This document shows, piece by piece, positions 8,969 to 17,403 of a stretch of DNA of 64,000 nt. The stretch lies in contig JAXLYE010000004.1 in the NCBI GenBank assembly GCA_046351595.1, positions 496,001-560,000 on the forward strand. The letters are read 5' to 3'. The position numbers and the translations under genes are program-made. A model generated the notes under the pieces. That model searched no databases, was not told the DNA's origin, and was given only the letters and a program-made list of their open reading frames with translations. The stretch comes from JAXLYE01 sp046351595 (lineage in GTDB: Bacteria > Myxococcota_A > Polyangia > Palsa-1104 > JAEUJZ01). Numbering within the stretch: the stretch's first letter is position 1; every line of letters starts with the position of its first letter.

Positions 8969-10222
8969 TCAGGAATTCCCATTCCGAACGGGTAACAAGC
9001 TGCGTACGGAGGTGCGCCGCGGCTCCCTACGGACCGGCCCCGGCTCCAGAGCCAGCCGGATCGACGCGGCGGCGGCGATCGGCCGCTGCGCCTCGACCGC
9101 GTCGGCCAGCACCTGCGACGCGGGCAGCTGCCGGAGCTCGATCGACAGGCCGCCCGACTCCAGGCGGACGACATCGAGCAGGTCCTGGATGATGCGATCC
9201 ATGCGCAGCGCGGCGCTGCGGATCATCTCGGCGGGCTGCGTCCAGCGTCCGTCGGAGTCGCCGCGGCGCCGCAGCAGAAGGTTCAGGTGCAGGCAGATCG
9301 AGTTCAGCGGGTTGCGCAGATCGTGCGCGACGATGCCGAGGATGTCGTCGCGGATCTGGATGGCGTGGCGCTCGGCCTCGTGCAGCCGGGCGTTCTTGAT
9401 GAACAGCGCGCAGCGCCGCCCCAGCTCCTCGGCGAGCCGGACATCGCGCGCATCAAGGGCCCGCGAGGCCGAGCCCAGGCTCAGCACCCCGAGGCGGTCG
9501 TCCCCGACGCAGAGCGGGACCGCGACGATGCTCCGGATGCGGGCCGCCTGCACCGCGCGCAAAAGCTCATCGCCCACCTCCTCGGCCTGCGGACGGTCGG
9601 GCGTGACCTGCAGCAGGACCGAGGCTCTGGTGTTGAAGGCGCGCCAGACCGCGCACGCCCTCTCGTGCACCAGCGGCCGCCCGAGCAGCCGCTCGCGCAC
9701 CTCGTCCACCCCGCGGGTGTTCAGCCGCTCCTGCGCTGCGTGCGCGCGCCGCGCGGCCACGACGTTGTCGACCCGCGCCCGGACCTCCTCGACCGCGAAC
9801 GGAGCAAGCAGGCAGTCGTCGGCACCGGCGCGCAGCAGGCGTGCGCGGCCGGCGGTGTCCGCGCCCGCGGTGACGCAGAGGACGGGAGTCTGCGCGAGCC
9901 GGCTGTGGCCGCGGAAGGAGCGCAGCAGCGCCTGCGTCAGCGCCTCTGCGGAGGGTCCCGGCTCCGTAACGTCGATCACCACGAGCGTCGGGGTCCGATC
10001 GAGCGCGGTGCAGAGTACCTGCTGCGGATCGGTGACGCGGGCGAGCGCATACCGCGGTGACAGAGCCGCAAAGAGGAGTCCGTACGAACCGGAATCCGCA
10101 GCGAGCAGGAGGACGAGCGGGAGGCCCGGCTCACGCTCCGCCACGGAGCCGTCGGAGTGCTGCGACTCCGTCGGAATACCGGGCTGACCGCGTGATCCGG
10201 TCGGGTACTCGCGCTCGCTCAT
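8969..10222 (-). CDS. Receiver-GAF-HisKA protein lacking the kinase ATPase domain
   Basis: Predicted 417 aa. Residues about 35-160 resemble a response-regulator receiver: a phospho-acceptor-like Asp is present in VVIDVTEP, but the conserved Lys of the KPF motif is replaced (LLAPF). Residues about 175-290 look like a GAF sensor domain. A HisKA dimerisation domain follows, with the phospho-acceptor His300 in an intact H-box (VAHDLRNPLNS). The protein stops soon after, with no N, G1 or G2 box, so no HATPase domain exists here. Only 117 bp separate its stop from the next gene, too little to hide the missing domain out of frame. It may be a phosphotransfer or dimerisation partner of another kinase, or a decayed hybrid kinase. 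The start lacks a good ribosome site. Confidence 0.8.
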   Translation of the reverse strand: MSEREYPTGSRGQPGIPTESQHSDGSVAEREPGLPLVLLLAADSGSYGLLFAALSPRYALARVTDPQQVLCTALDRTPTLVVIDVTEPGPSAEALTQALLRSFRGHSRLAQTPVLCVTAGADTAGRARLLRAGADDCLLAPFAVEEVRARVDNVVAARRAHAAQERLNTRGVDEVRERLLGRPLVHERACAVWRAFNTRASVLLQVTPDRPQAEEVGDELLRAVQAARIRSIVAVPLCVGDDRLGVLSLGSASRALDARDVRLAEELGRRCALFIKNARLHEAERHAIQIRDDILGIVAHDLRNPLNSICLHLNLLLRRRGDSDGRWTQPAEMIRSAALRMDRIIQDLLDVVRLESGGLSIELRQLPASQVLADAVEAQRPIAAAASIRLALEPGPVRREPRRTSVRSLLPVRNGNS

Positions 10223-10366
10223 TACTTTGTATTATTACGCAAGCGGAATGGCTCTCCGCAGCGAGATACCAACTAAAGTAGTCTGCGAGTTACGGAACTC
10301 GTTCGCTCGAATTACCGGAGAGTGACCGTCGCCACACGCTCCTTGCCGCCGCCGTACCGTCACGGA

Positions 10367-10759
10367 TCAGACGCTGCGCAGCCAGTCCCGCGCGGCGTCC
10401 AGATCGTCGAAGTGGTGGGTGATGAGGCTGACGTCGTTGACCTTGCTCATGACCTGGCGGACCGTGAGGCGGGCGACGGCGGCCTTGGGAGAGACGATGG
10501 CCATGAAGCGGATCCCGGCTTCGATGAGCTGCGGAAAGACCTCGGTGTTGATCCAGCGCTGGTCCGCCTGGCTGACCGGCGCGAGCTGGCGCGCATCCCC
10601 GAGGTGACGGCGGTTGCGCTTGCGCTGACAGAGGCTGACGATGGCGCTGTAGCCGGCGCGCAGCTCTGCGCCCTCGGCGTAGCCCTTGTGCTCGGCCCAC
10701 GAGGCCTGCAGCGACTCATCCCAGCGGACCGTCAGCCAGTGTTCGTTGAAAAAGATCAT
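10367..10759 (-). CDS. Small STAS/SpoIIAA-like protein
   Basis: Predicted 130 aa. The ATG at 10759 has GGAGG seven bases upstream; a longer frame upstream runs through a non-coding 13-bp repeat array and was rejected. The pattern of a short N-terminal sheet, an alternating helix/strand core (FMAIVSPKA) and a C-terminal DLDAARDWL helix resembles the single-domain STAS-like proteins that act as regulatory modules. A second protein of this kind and size is at 26418-26822. No catalytic residues are visible. Confidence 0.6.
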   Translation of the reverse strand: MIFFNEHWLTVRWDESLQASWAEHKGYAEGAELRAGYSAIVSLCQRKRNRRHLGDARQLAPVSQADQRWINTEVFPQLIEAGIRFMAIVSPKAAVARLTVRQVMSKVNDVSLITHHFDDLDAARDWLRSV

Positions 10760-10792
10760 GATGCCTCCAGTGCGTGGACTGCCCATGAACGG

Positions 10793-10844
10793 CTCGAGGA
10801 TACCGCTCGAGGATACCGCTCGAGGATACCGCTCGAGGATACCG
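10793..10844. repeat. 13-bp tandem repeat, 4 exact copies
   Basis: CTCGAGGATACCG is repeated four times without a mismatch. The array lies 34 bp upstream of the STAS-like gene start, in its promoter region. The period is not a multiple of three, which argues against coding. The unit contains CTCGAG. Confidence 0.9.
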
Positions 10845-11026
10845 CGTACGCACCGGGAAAAGGGGTCGGCGCGGACCCTGTCTGGCGTCGGGGCGCTCCT
10901 GACCATGGTGCGGGCGGATGCCGGCAGCGGGCGCGCCGCTCACTCTCCTTGTTCCGCACTGCGCAGCTTGCCTATAAGGGCCTGATCCTGCGATGGATTG
11001 GGACGGCGGCTCGTTCCGGATTTGAC

Positions 11027-11103
11027 AGCCAGAAGCCAGCCAGAAGCCAGCCAGAAGCCAGACGGAAGCCAGCCAGAAGCCAGCCAGAAGCCAGACGGAA
11101 AGT
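11027..11103 (+). repeat. 11-bp tandem repeat, about 7 copies
   Basis: The unit AGCCAGAAGCC, with the variant AGACGGAAGCC, repeats from 11027 up to the ribosome site of the gene at 11117. Eleven base pairs is close to one helical turn, so any bound factor would sit on one face. A TTGACA at 11022-11027 immediately precedes the array; no -10 element is visible at the normal spacing because the repeat occupies it. Confidence 0.85.
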
Positions 11104-11116
11104 CAGACGGAGGATC

Positions 11117-11689
11117 ATGCGCCTGGAAGATCTGCTCAGCCTGAGCACCGCGGAGCTCGGGTCCGCGCTCGCCGCCGGCCACCCCATCGCGCCCGAGGCC
11201 CTCGCCGACACCGAGTTCCGCGGCACCAGCCTCGGCCTGCCGGCCCTGTTCGACCGGCTGTTCTGGAAGAGCTTCCAGAAGGTCTTCCACCACGATCCCG
11301 CGACCGGCGCGCTGCGCGGCTGGAACGTCCGCGTCGAGCAGCGCGGCCTCACCGCCGAGAGCGTCCCGCTGCGCCGGCGCTCCGGCGCCCCCGTCACCTT
11401 CGGCCACTTCGAGGTGGTGCCGCTGCACGCCGCCGCGCCGCCGCCGCGCCCGACGGGACCGGGGCTGCTGCTGGACTACGGGCGGGGCGGCAACCGCCGG
11501 CTCGACCCGGCGGGGCTCTTGCGTGATCCCGTCGTCGCGCTGCACCGCGACTCCGTCGAGCTCCTGCTCGGGTGGACCTACGTCGAGCTCGGGCCGCTGC
11601 GGCTCGCGACGCCGAGCTTCTTCGCGCTGGTGCCGGAGCGGCCGCTGACGCACCGCGCGCTGCCGCCGCGACCCCGCCGCGCGACCTGA
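11117..11689 (+). CDS. Hypothetical protein
   Basis: Predicted 190 aa. The ATG at 11117 is preceded by ACGGAGGA, directly after the 11-bp repeat array. It is soluble, with no signal peptide or membrane helix. A central block (F-W-K-S-F-Q-K-V-F then LRGWNVR) is rich in aromatic residues and looks conserved, and GLLLDYGRGGN and LLLGWTYV follow it. The layout suggests a small alpha/beta enzyme-like domain, but I do not recognise the family. The C-terminus is Pro/Arg-rich. Confidence 0.65.
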   Translation: MRLEDLLSLSTAELGSALAAGHPIAPEALADTEFRGTSLGLPALFDRLFWKSFQKVFHHDPATGALRGWNVRVEQRGLTAESVPLRRRSGAPVTFGHFEVVPLHAAAPPPRPTGPGLLLDYGRGGNRRLDPAGLLRDPVVALHRDSVELLLGWTYVELGPLRLATPSFFALVPERPLTHRALPPRPRRAT

Positions 11690-11716
11690 GCCGCGGTCCA
11701 CCAGCCGGCCGCGCGG

Positions 11717-12589
11717 TCAGCGGACGGGCGCGGCGAGCGGCAGCTCGAGGCGGCTCAGGCGCGCCGCCGCGGCGTCCCCGAGCAGGTCGCGCTGCAGCCG
11801 CCGCTCGTCGCCGAAGAAGGCGCCCGCGAGCGCCCGATCGAAGCGGCGCGTCCCGACGAGCGCCAGCGCCGCCTGCTCGTCCGCGGCGTTCTCGGCGTAG
11901 GCGACCCGCTCCTCGGTGTGCGCGGGCTCGCCCAGCCGCTTGCGGAAGTACTGCATCGCGACGCTGCGCTCGCGCGCCTGGTGCGGCCCGGCGACCACGA
12001 CCTGGAGCGCGTCGCGCTCGGCCGGCGTCATCGTCGCCACGACGGACTCGAACCGGGCGTGCAGGGCCGCGAGCTGCACCCCGGTCGCCTGATCGATCAG
12101 GCGGACCAGCAGCGGGCCGCTGCGGCGCGCGAACCCCGCCAGCGCGGCGCGCGAGGCGTGCCCCGCGGCGAGGCTCTCCTCGATGAGCGCGATCGTCGAC
12201 TGAAGGACCTGCTGCAGCTCGCCGCGCAGCTGCGCATCGGGCGCGTCCTTTTCTAGGGCGCGCAGCGAGGCGAGGCAGTGCTCGCGCAGCGCCTCGAGGC
12301 GGCGGCGGTCCTGCGGCGCGAGGGCGCGATCGCCGAGCAGGTACAGCCCGGAGTACAGCGCGATGGGCGCGTGCGAGGCCGACTTGATCACGTGGTAGAG
12401 GCGGGGCGTGACCGGGAACTCGTGCCGCTCGCCGCGCCGGTGGACGATGAGCGCGTCGTTCAGGAAGACCAGGACCGGCACCGCGTCCTCCGCCGCCCCT
12501 CGCGCCGTGTCGTAGGCGCTGTGGAAGTCGCGGTTGACGTCGTCGAGCGGGCTCTCGATGAGCGGCCAGTCGGCCGTTTCGCTGGGCAT
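11717..12589 (-). CDS. Hypothetical helical protein
   Basis: Predicted 290 aa. The ATG at 12589 has GGAGAG upstream; an in-frame extension to 12628 starts at TTG without support. The protein is mostly alpha-helical, Arg/Glu/Ala-rich and soluble, with a short beta segment near residues 40-62 (VPVLVFLNDALIVHRRGE). No family recognised. It is transcribed away from the ricin-lectin gene, and the shared 248-bp intergenic region carries inverted and direct repeats. Confidence 0.7.
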   Translation of the reverse strand: MPSETADWPLIESPLDDVNRDFHSAYDTARGAAEDAVPVLVFLNDALIVHRRGERHEFPVTPRLYHVIKSASHAPIALYSGLYLLGDRALAPQDRRRLEALREHCLASLRALEKDAPDAQLRGELQQVLQSTIALIEESLAAGHASRAALAGFARRSGPLLVRLIDQATGVQLAALHARFESVVATMTPAERDALQVVVAGPHQARERSVAMQYFRKRLGEPAHTEERVAYAENAADEQAALALVGTRRFDRALAGAFFGDERRLQRDLLGDAAAARLSRLELPLAAPVR

Positions 12590-12660
12590 CTTGACTCTCC
12601 GGTCTAACACGGCCGCTGCCGGCATCAAGCCGCATCTTGATTCCGGGGGCCGGGACCAGC

Positions 12661-12687
12661 GGATTTTTCTTGTGATCAGAAAAATCC
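12661..12687. promoter_or_regulatory. Inverted repeat with 10-bp arms between divergent genes
   Basis: GGATTTTTCT at 12661-12670 pairs perfectly with AGAAAAATCC at 12678-12687 across a 7-base loop. It lies upstream of both the minus-strand helical protein and the + strand lectin, so an operator is more likely than a terminator. Its AT content stands out from the surroundings. Confidence 0.55.
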
Positions 12688-12691
12688 ACTA

Positions 12692-12750
12692 GACCAGTCG
12701 GTTTAGGGGATGGTAGCTGCTCAGTCATCAGCTGGACCGAACGGTTTAGG
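12692..12750 (+). promoter_or_regulatory. Pair of direct repeats upstream of lectin gene
   Basis: GACCAGTCGGTTTAGG (12692-12707) and GACCGAACGGTTTAGG (12735-12750) differ at only three positions and are 43 bp apart, about four helical turns. The second copy contains the dyad ACCG-AA-CGGT... truncated by one base pair mismatch-free arms of four. The arrangement is typical of two operator copies for one regulator; the regulator is unknown. Confidence 0.45.
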
Positions 12751-12837
12751 AAGCACCGCGCGGCCCTGAAGACGGCTGCAACAGCGCCCGCTGCGCCGCC
12801 CATCCTCCATCGCTGAAGAGAACAAGGAGAATTCACG

Positions 12838-13836
12838 ATGCTCAAGTCGCCTTTCGCAATCGCCTCGCTCGTCTGTCTGGCCGCCGCCTGCGGCACGGAT
12901 CCGCTGGTGGACACGTCCGCCGAGGAGCCGCTGGGGGTGCACGCCGCCGACGCGCTGCCGACCGCGTTCAAGCCCGCCGATCTGCTCACCGTGCGCTCGG
13001 CCTTTGACGGCTCGTACCTCGAGGCGCGCGACTTCGGGTACCTGAACTGGACCGAGATCACCACCGGCACCGAGGGCAACAAGTTCAGCCAGCACTGGTG
13101 GATCACGCGCAAGGCGAGCGGCCGCTATCGGTTCCTGAACGGGAACGCGGGGCGGTGCCTGAACATGGGCTACGCCAGCACCGCCAACGGCGCCAAGGCG
13201 ATCCTGTACGACTGCACCGACGCCGCCACCAACGAGGAGCTGCACGCCGTGCAGGTCGGCACCGGCGTCTACGAGCTGCGCTTCGGCCACAGCGGCAAGT
13301 GCCTGGAGGCTGGATCGAGCGTCGGCCGGGTAGTCACGCAGTCCGACTGCCGCGGCGACAGCCGGCAGCGCTGGACGTTCGGGCTGGCGCCGCTCAGCGA
13401 GATCCGAGTCAGCACCGGCTACAGCACCGGCACCCGCTGCCTGAGCGTCGACGGCGACACCGCCAGCGCGCCGCTGCAGCAGGCCGACTGCAAGGCGGTC
13501 CCCGAGCAGCAGTTCTGGGTCGGCAAGGTGGCGAACGGCTCCTATTACTTCCGGGCGCGCCACACCCTGCAGTGCCTCGACGTCGCCGGCGTGGGCGTCG
13601 ACAACGGCACCACGCTGCAGGAGTACCCCTGCGTGTGGCAGGCGAACCAGCAGTTCTGGCCGACGCGGGTCGCGGGCACGGGCACGGACTCGCTCTACAC
13701 GCTCAGCCCCGGCCACGTCACCAAGTGCCTCGAGCGCGAGGGCGTCCGCAATGCCACCAGCGGAGCCAAGATCCAGCTGTGGTCCTGCACCGGCGCGACC
13801 AACCAGCAGTTCAAGATCCCGGGCGCCGTGCTGTAG
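12838..13836 (+). CDS. Ricin-type beta-trefoil lectin lipoprotein
   Basis: Predicted 332 aa, with AAGGAG upstream of the ATG. The signal peptide ends in a lipobox (LAAAC, Cys about 20), so it should be lipid-anchored. The mature part holds two ricin-B-type beta-trefoil units: repeated CL(D/N/S/E) segments and Q-x-W/F motifs (QRWTF, QQFWV, QQFWP, QQFKI). The family binds galactose-containing or other glycans. No catalytic domain is attached, so it is a pure binding lipoprotein, perhaps for cell-cell, prey or polysaccharide contact. Confidence 0.88.
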   Translation: MLKSPFAIASLVCLAAACGTDPLVDTSAEEPLGVHAADALPTAFKPADLLTVRSAFDGSYLEARDFGYLNWTEITTGTEGNKFSQHWWITRKASGRYRFLNGNAGRCLNMGYASTANGAKAILYDCTDAATNEELHAVQVGTGVYELRFGHSGKCLEAGSSVGRVVTQSDCRGDSRQRWTFGLAPLSEIRVSTGYSTGTRCLSVDGDTASAPLQQADCKAVPEQQFWVGKVANGSYYFRARHTLQCLDVAGVGVDNGTTLQEYPCVWQANQQFWPTRVAGTGTDSLYTLSPGHVTKCLEREGVRNATSGAKIQLWSCTGATNQQFKIPGAVL

Positions 13837-13845
13837 CGCGCCCGA

Positions 13846-13866
13846 CGCCGACACACGACGTCGGCG
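13846..13866 (+). terminator. Hairpin after lectin gene
   Basis: CGCCGAC and GTCGGCG form a 7-bp GC stem ten bases past the lectin stop, but no T-run follows. It could be an intrinsic terminator without a U tract or just a transcript-end stabilising hairpin. Confidence 0.3.
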
Positions 13867-13961
13867 GGCTCTGGACCGACCGGCCAACGTCCGCTGTCGC
13901 CGCCCGCGCAGCGACGAAGAACACGGATTGTGAGGCAAGGGCTGGCGTCGCTGTCTTAGTA

Positions 13962-13984
13962 TCTTGGGTATTGTGACCCCAAGA
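13962..13984. promoter_or_regulatory. Inverted repeat upstream of HEAT/aldo-keto gene
   Basis: TCTTGGG and CCCAAGA form a 7-bp dyad with a 9-base spacer, 66 bp before the next start codon. Possible operator; no binding factor can be named. Confidence 0.35.
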
Positions 13985-14049
13985 GTACGTCCGTCCTACG
14001 CGCGACCCTCCGCAAGCCGAACGCAGAAACCCCGCCGCCGGGGGTCCTT

Positions 14050-17000
14050 ATGAGCCAGCCGGTGCCGCGGCAGCCCCTGTCGGAGGCCGAGCCGCTGGTG
14101 AAGGCGGAGCCGCTGGCGAAGGCGGAGCCCCTGGCGGAGGCCGAGATCGGTCTGCTGCACGAAGAGGCGAGGGTGCGGCTCGCGGCGCTCGACGAGCTCG
14201 TGCTCGACCGGCTGCCGGCGTGTTACGCGGCGCGTGAGGTGCTGCTCGCGGATCCCGATGCGCGGGTGCGGGCGCGCGCGGCCGAGCGGCTGGGGCACGC
14301 CGGCGGCGCGCACGCGGAGGCGGTCGCAGCCTGGCTGCTGGACGCGGCCGAGGACGTCTTCCCGCTGGTCCGCGAGGCGAGCCTGCGCGCGCTCGCGCGG
14401 CTGGCGCAGCGACCCCTCCAGAGTGCGGCCGGCGCGGCGCGCGCGCGGATGGCGCGGCTGGCGCTGCTCGACCCGATCTGGTGGGTGCGGCGGGCCGCGG
14501 GGCTGGCCCTGACCGCGCTCGCGCAGGAGGCGGCGATCCCGACGCTGCGGCGCGTGCTGGGCGATCCGTTCTGGCGGGTCCGGCACGCGGCGGTGCAGGC
14601 GCTGACGCTGCTCGGCAGCGAGCGGCCGCACACGCGCGCGCGCGTCCTCGCCGAGCGTGACGGCAACGAGCCCGAGCTGTCGGCGGTGGCGAAGGTGGCG
14701 CTGCTCGAGGTGCGGGCGCGGCTGGTGCGCGACCTCGACGTACATGCCTTCCTGCCGCCGGAGCCGACGGATCAGCCGCTGTGGAACCCGGATCCGGCGG
14801 TGACCACGGCCCGCCTCAAGGCGCTGTCCGAGACGGATGCCGCCGCGATCCGCCCGCGCGAGCTGCTGCCGCTGCTCGGGGATCCGCACCAGCCGCTGCG
14901 CGAGCTCGCGGTGCGGCACTTCTTCGCGCAGGCGGACGACGCGCTCTTGCGCGAGGCCCTGGTCCATGTCGAGGTGCCGGGCGTGCCGCGGGCGTGCGAG
15001 GCGGTGTGGGCGGCGCTCGAGTCGCTGGGCGCCCGCGCGGTGCGGCTCGCCGAAGCGGTGCTGGCGGAAGCTGCGCCGCCGGCCGGTGCCGTGGCCTGGG
15101 CCGCCTACTACGCGAGCCACGCGCGGCTGCACGCGCTGGCGGATCCGCTGGTCCGCCACCTCGAGCACCCGCACCCGCGCGCGCGCCTGCACGTGGTGCT
15201 GGCGCTCGGCGAGCTGTGGAGCGGCGAGGCGGCGCTGGCACCGCTGATGGCGGCGCGCCTGGTCAGCGCGGACGAGGACGACGACGTGCGCGCGGCGGCG
15301 GCGCGGGCGCTGTGCGCGCTCGGGACGCTCGAGTCACTCGCGCAGGTGCAGGCGGCCCGCGCGGTGCGTGAGCTGCACCCGGCGGCGCGCGTCCACTTCG
15401 TCCACGCCATCGCCGACCGCGAGGGCTGCTGCGGCCCGCCGCGCGATCTCGCTGCGGACCCCGCCCGCGTGCTGCCGCGCCTCGACGAGCTGGCGCTCGA
15501 CCCGCACCCGCTGGTGCGCTCGACGGCGCTGCTGCGGCTGGCCGCGCGCGGCACGCTGGAGCACGCCGAGGCGCTGCTGCAGGATCCGGATCCGATGGTG
15601 CGTGCCGCGATCCTGCCCGCGGTGCCGCGGCGCTGGGGCGAGATCGTGAGCGGCGATCCCGACGCGCGCGTGCGGCGCATGGCGCTGCAGCAGGCGCTCG
15701 GTCGTAAGAGCGCGCTCGCGCCCGCGGAGCTCGCGCGCCTGGCCGCGGCCGCGATGTGCGCGCCGGATCCGTGGCTGCGCGCCACCGCGTGCGGCCTCGC
15801 CGATCCGCTCGATCCCGAGGTGCTGCGCCTGCTGCTCAGCCTCAGCCGCGATCCCGAGCCCATGGTGCGCGCCGCGGCCAGCGGTCGCCTGATGGCGCAC
15901 GCGCCCGAGACCCTCACCGCGCGCCTGGTGGCCTTGCTCGGTGCCGACGGGGCGAAGGGGCTCTCGGACGGGCAGCGCGCGGCCGCGTACACGCTCGCGT
16001 GCCGCGGCCTGGACACGGACGCGGCGCAGCTCGCCGAGGCGGCGCTCGCCGGCGGCCGCGAGCCCGAGGTGGTGCGCGTGCAGCTCCAGGCGCTGGCGCC
16101 GCTGTTCGACGAGCCGCTGCTCGAGCTCTGTCCGCACCTGGCCGCCGCGGCGCAGGCCGCCGTCGTGCCCGAGCCGCCGCCGCAGCGACGCCGTCGCCGC
16201 TCGCGCGCGGTGGCGGCGCCGCGACGGCCGCTTGGGCGCACCGGGATCGCGGTGTCGCCGCTGGGCATCTCGGGCGCGCAGCGGCTGCCCGAGCCGTCGC
16301 TCTACCGCGCGCTCGACGCCGGCGTGAACCTGTTCTTCTGGGAGCCCGGCTACCGCGAGCTCGGCCGCTTCCTGCGCCGCCAGTCCGCCGGCCCGTCCGC
16401 CGCCTTCAGCGCCGACGTCAACGTCGAAGCCGACGAGGTGTCGGGCGCGGACGGCGCGCCGCGCGGGCGGCAGGAGCTGGTGATCGTCACCGGCACCTAC
16501 GAGGGCGATCGCGCCGGCATCGAGCGCGACGTGCGCCGCGCCCTGCGCCGCCTCGGCACCAGCTACCTCGACGTGTTCCTGCTGTTCTGGGTGCGCTCGC
16601 CCGAGCGGCTCTCGGCCGAGGCGCTCTCGACGCTGCGCGAGCTCAAGCAGCGCGGCCTGATCCGCGCCTTCGGCTTCAGCTCGCACGACCGCGCGCTGCT
16701 CACCGCGGCGATCCGCAGCGGCGACTGGGACGTCGTCATGCTGCGGCACAGCGCTGCGCACCCCGGCGCCGAGTCCGAGGTGCTGCCGCTGGCCGCCGAG
16801 CGCGGCGTCGGCGTCCTGTCCTTCAGCGCGCTGTGCTACGGCCGCCTTTTGGATCCGCTGCCGGGCACCGCGCCGTCGCCGGGCCAGGTGCTGCCCCGCG
16901 CCGAGGAGTGCTACCGCTACTCGCTGCACCAGCCCGGCGTGTCGGCGACGTGGAGCGCGCCGCGGCACGGGCGCGAGCTGCGCGAGAACCTGCAGGCGCT

Positions 17001-17310
17001 GCGGCACGGACCGCTCGCGCCCGAGCGGCTGTCGGCCCTGCGCGAGCACGGCGCCGCCCTCCACACCGAGAGCCGGCGCTTCAACGCGCTATTGCGCCGC
17101 GGCCACGCCGATGCCGACGCGGCGCCGCCGTCGCCGCCGCAGCGGCTGGCCGCGCTGCTCGGTGAACTGCTGCAGTCGCTGCCGCCGCCGGATCCGACCG
17201 GCCAGCCCGAGTCGGCGGCCAGCCCGCGCGGCGTTCCCGAGTCGCTGCTGCCGCCGCGCCGGCTGTCGCGCGCGGCGGGCCGCAAGGCGACCCCGCGGGC
17301 GCTGTCATGA
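14050..17310 (+). CDS. HEAT-repeat protein fused to a degenerate aldo-keto reductase domain
   Basis: Predicted 1086 aa. Residues about 10-35 are a short in-frame repeat (AEPLVK/AEPLAK/AEPLAE). Residues about 40-710 are HEAT/armadillo-type helical repeats with the typical DPDxxVRxAA pattern. Residues about 727-1000 match the aldo-keto reductase barrel from LGRTGIAVSPLG onward. The usual Asp-Tyr-Lys-His tetrad appears broken: the Tyr is kept in PGYRELG, but the Asp position reads FFW, the Lys position reads VTG and the His position reads LLFW. It therefore looks like a pseudoenzyme or a nucleotide-binding sensor, not a working reductase. It ends about 95 bp before the first retron RNA on the same strand and could share that transcript. 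The HEAT units resemble the N-terminal segment of the reverse transcriptase. A role as the retron's partner protein is inference. Confidence 0.82.
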   Translation: MSQPVPRQPLSEAEPLVKAEPLAKAEPLAEAEIGLLHEEARVRLAALDELVLDRLPACYAAREVLLADPDARVRARAAERLGHAGGAHAEAVAAWLLDAAEDVFPLVREASLRALARLAQRPLQSAAGAARARMARLALLDPIWWVRRAAGLALTALAQEAAIPTLRRVLGDPFWRVRHAAVQALTLLGSERPHTRARVLAERDGNEPELSAVAKVALLEVRARLVRDLDVHAFLPPEPTDQPLWNPDPAVTTARLKALSETDAAAIRPRELLPLLGDPHQPLRELAVRHFFAQADDALLREALVHVEVPGVPRACEAVWAALESLGARAVRLAEAVLAEAAPPAGAVAWAAYYASHARLHALADPLVRHLEHPHPRARLHVVLALGELWSGEAALAPLMAARLVSADEDDDVRAAAARALCALGTLESLAQVQAARAVRELHPAARVHFVHAIADREGCCGPPRDLAADPARVLPRLDELALDPHPLVRSTALLRLAARGTLEHAEALLQDPDPMVRAAILPAVPRRWGEIVSGDPDARVRRMALQQALGRKSALAPAELARLAAAAMCAPDPWLRATACGLADPLDPEVLRLLLSLSRDPEPMVRAAASGRLMAHAPETLTARLVALLGADGAKGLSDGQRAAAYTLACRGLDTDAAQLAEAALAGGREPEVVRVQLQALAPLFDEPLLELCPHLAAAAQAAVVPEPPPQRRRRRSRAVAAPRRPLGRTGIAVSPLGISGAQRLPEPSLYRALDAGVNLFFWEPGYRELGRFLRRQSAGPSAAFSADVNVEADEVSGADGAPRGRQELVIVTGTYEGDRAGIERDVRRALRRLGTSYLDVFLLFWVRSPERLSAEALSTLRELKQRGLIRAFGFSSHDRALLTAAIRSGDWDVVMLRHSAAHPGAESEVLPLAAERGVGVLSFSALCYGRLLDPLPGTAPSPGQVLPRAEECYRYSLHQPGVSATWSAPRHGRELRENLQALRHGPLAPERLSALREHGAALHTESRRFNALLRRGHADADAAPPSPPQRLAALLGELLQSLPPPDPTGQPESAASPRGVPESLLPPRRLSRAAGRKATPRALS

Positions 17311-17403
17311 GGCCGGCCCTAGGCGCCGTGAAAAGTTCTCGCTCGCTCGTCGCTGCGCGCGCCCCGCTTGCGGCGGTCGCGGGCGCTTGCGAAGATGTCT
17401 CTG

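Noticed and set aside
10793..10844. CRISPR-like repeats
   Set aside because: The units are 13 bp, contiguous and without spacers: a simple tandem repeat. No CRISPR array was seen anywhere in the window.
17324..17403. Third retron RNA copy upstream of copy 1
   Set aside because: It has some CCGCTTGCGG-like similarity to the msd of copy 1, but no TAGC branch site, no msr hairpin and no a1/a2 pair.
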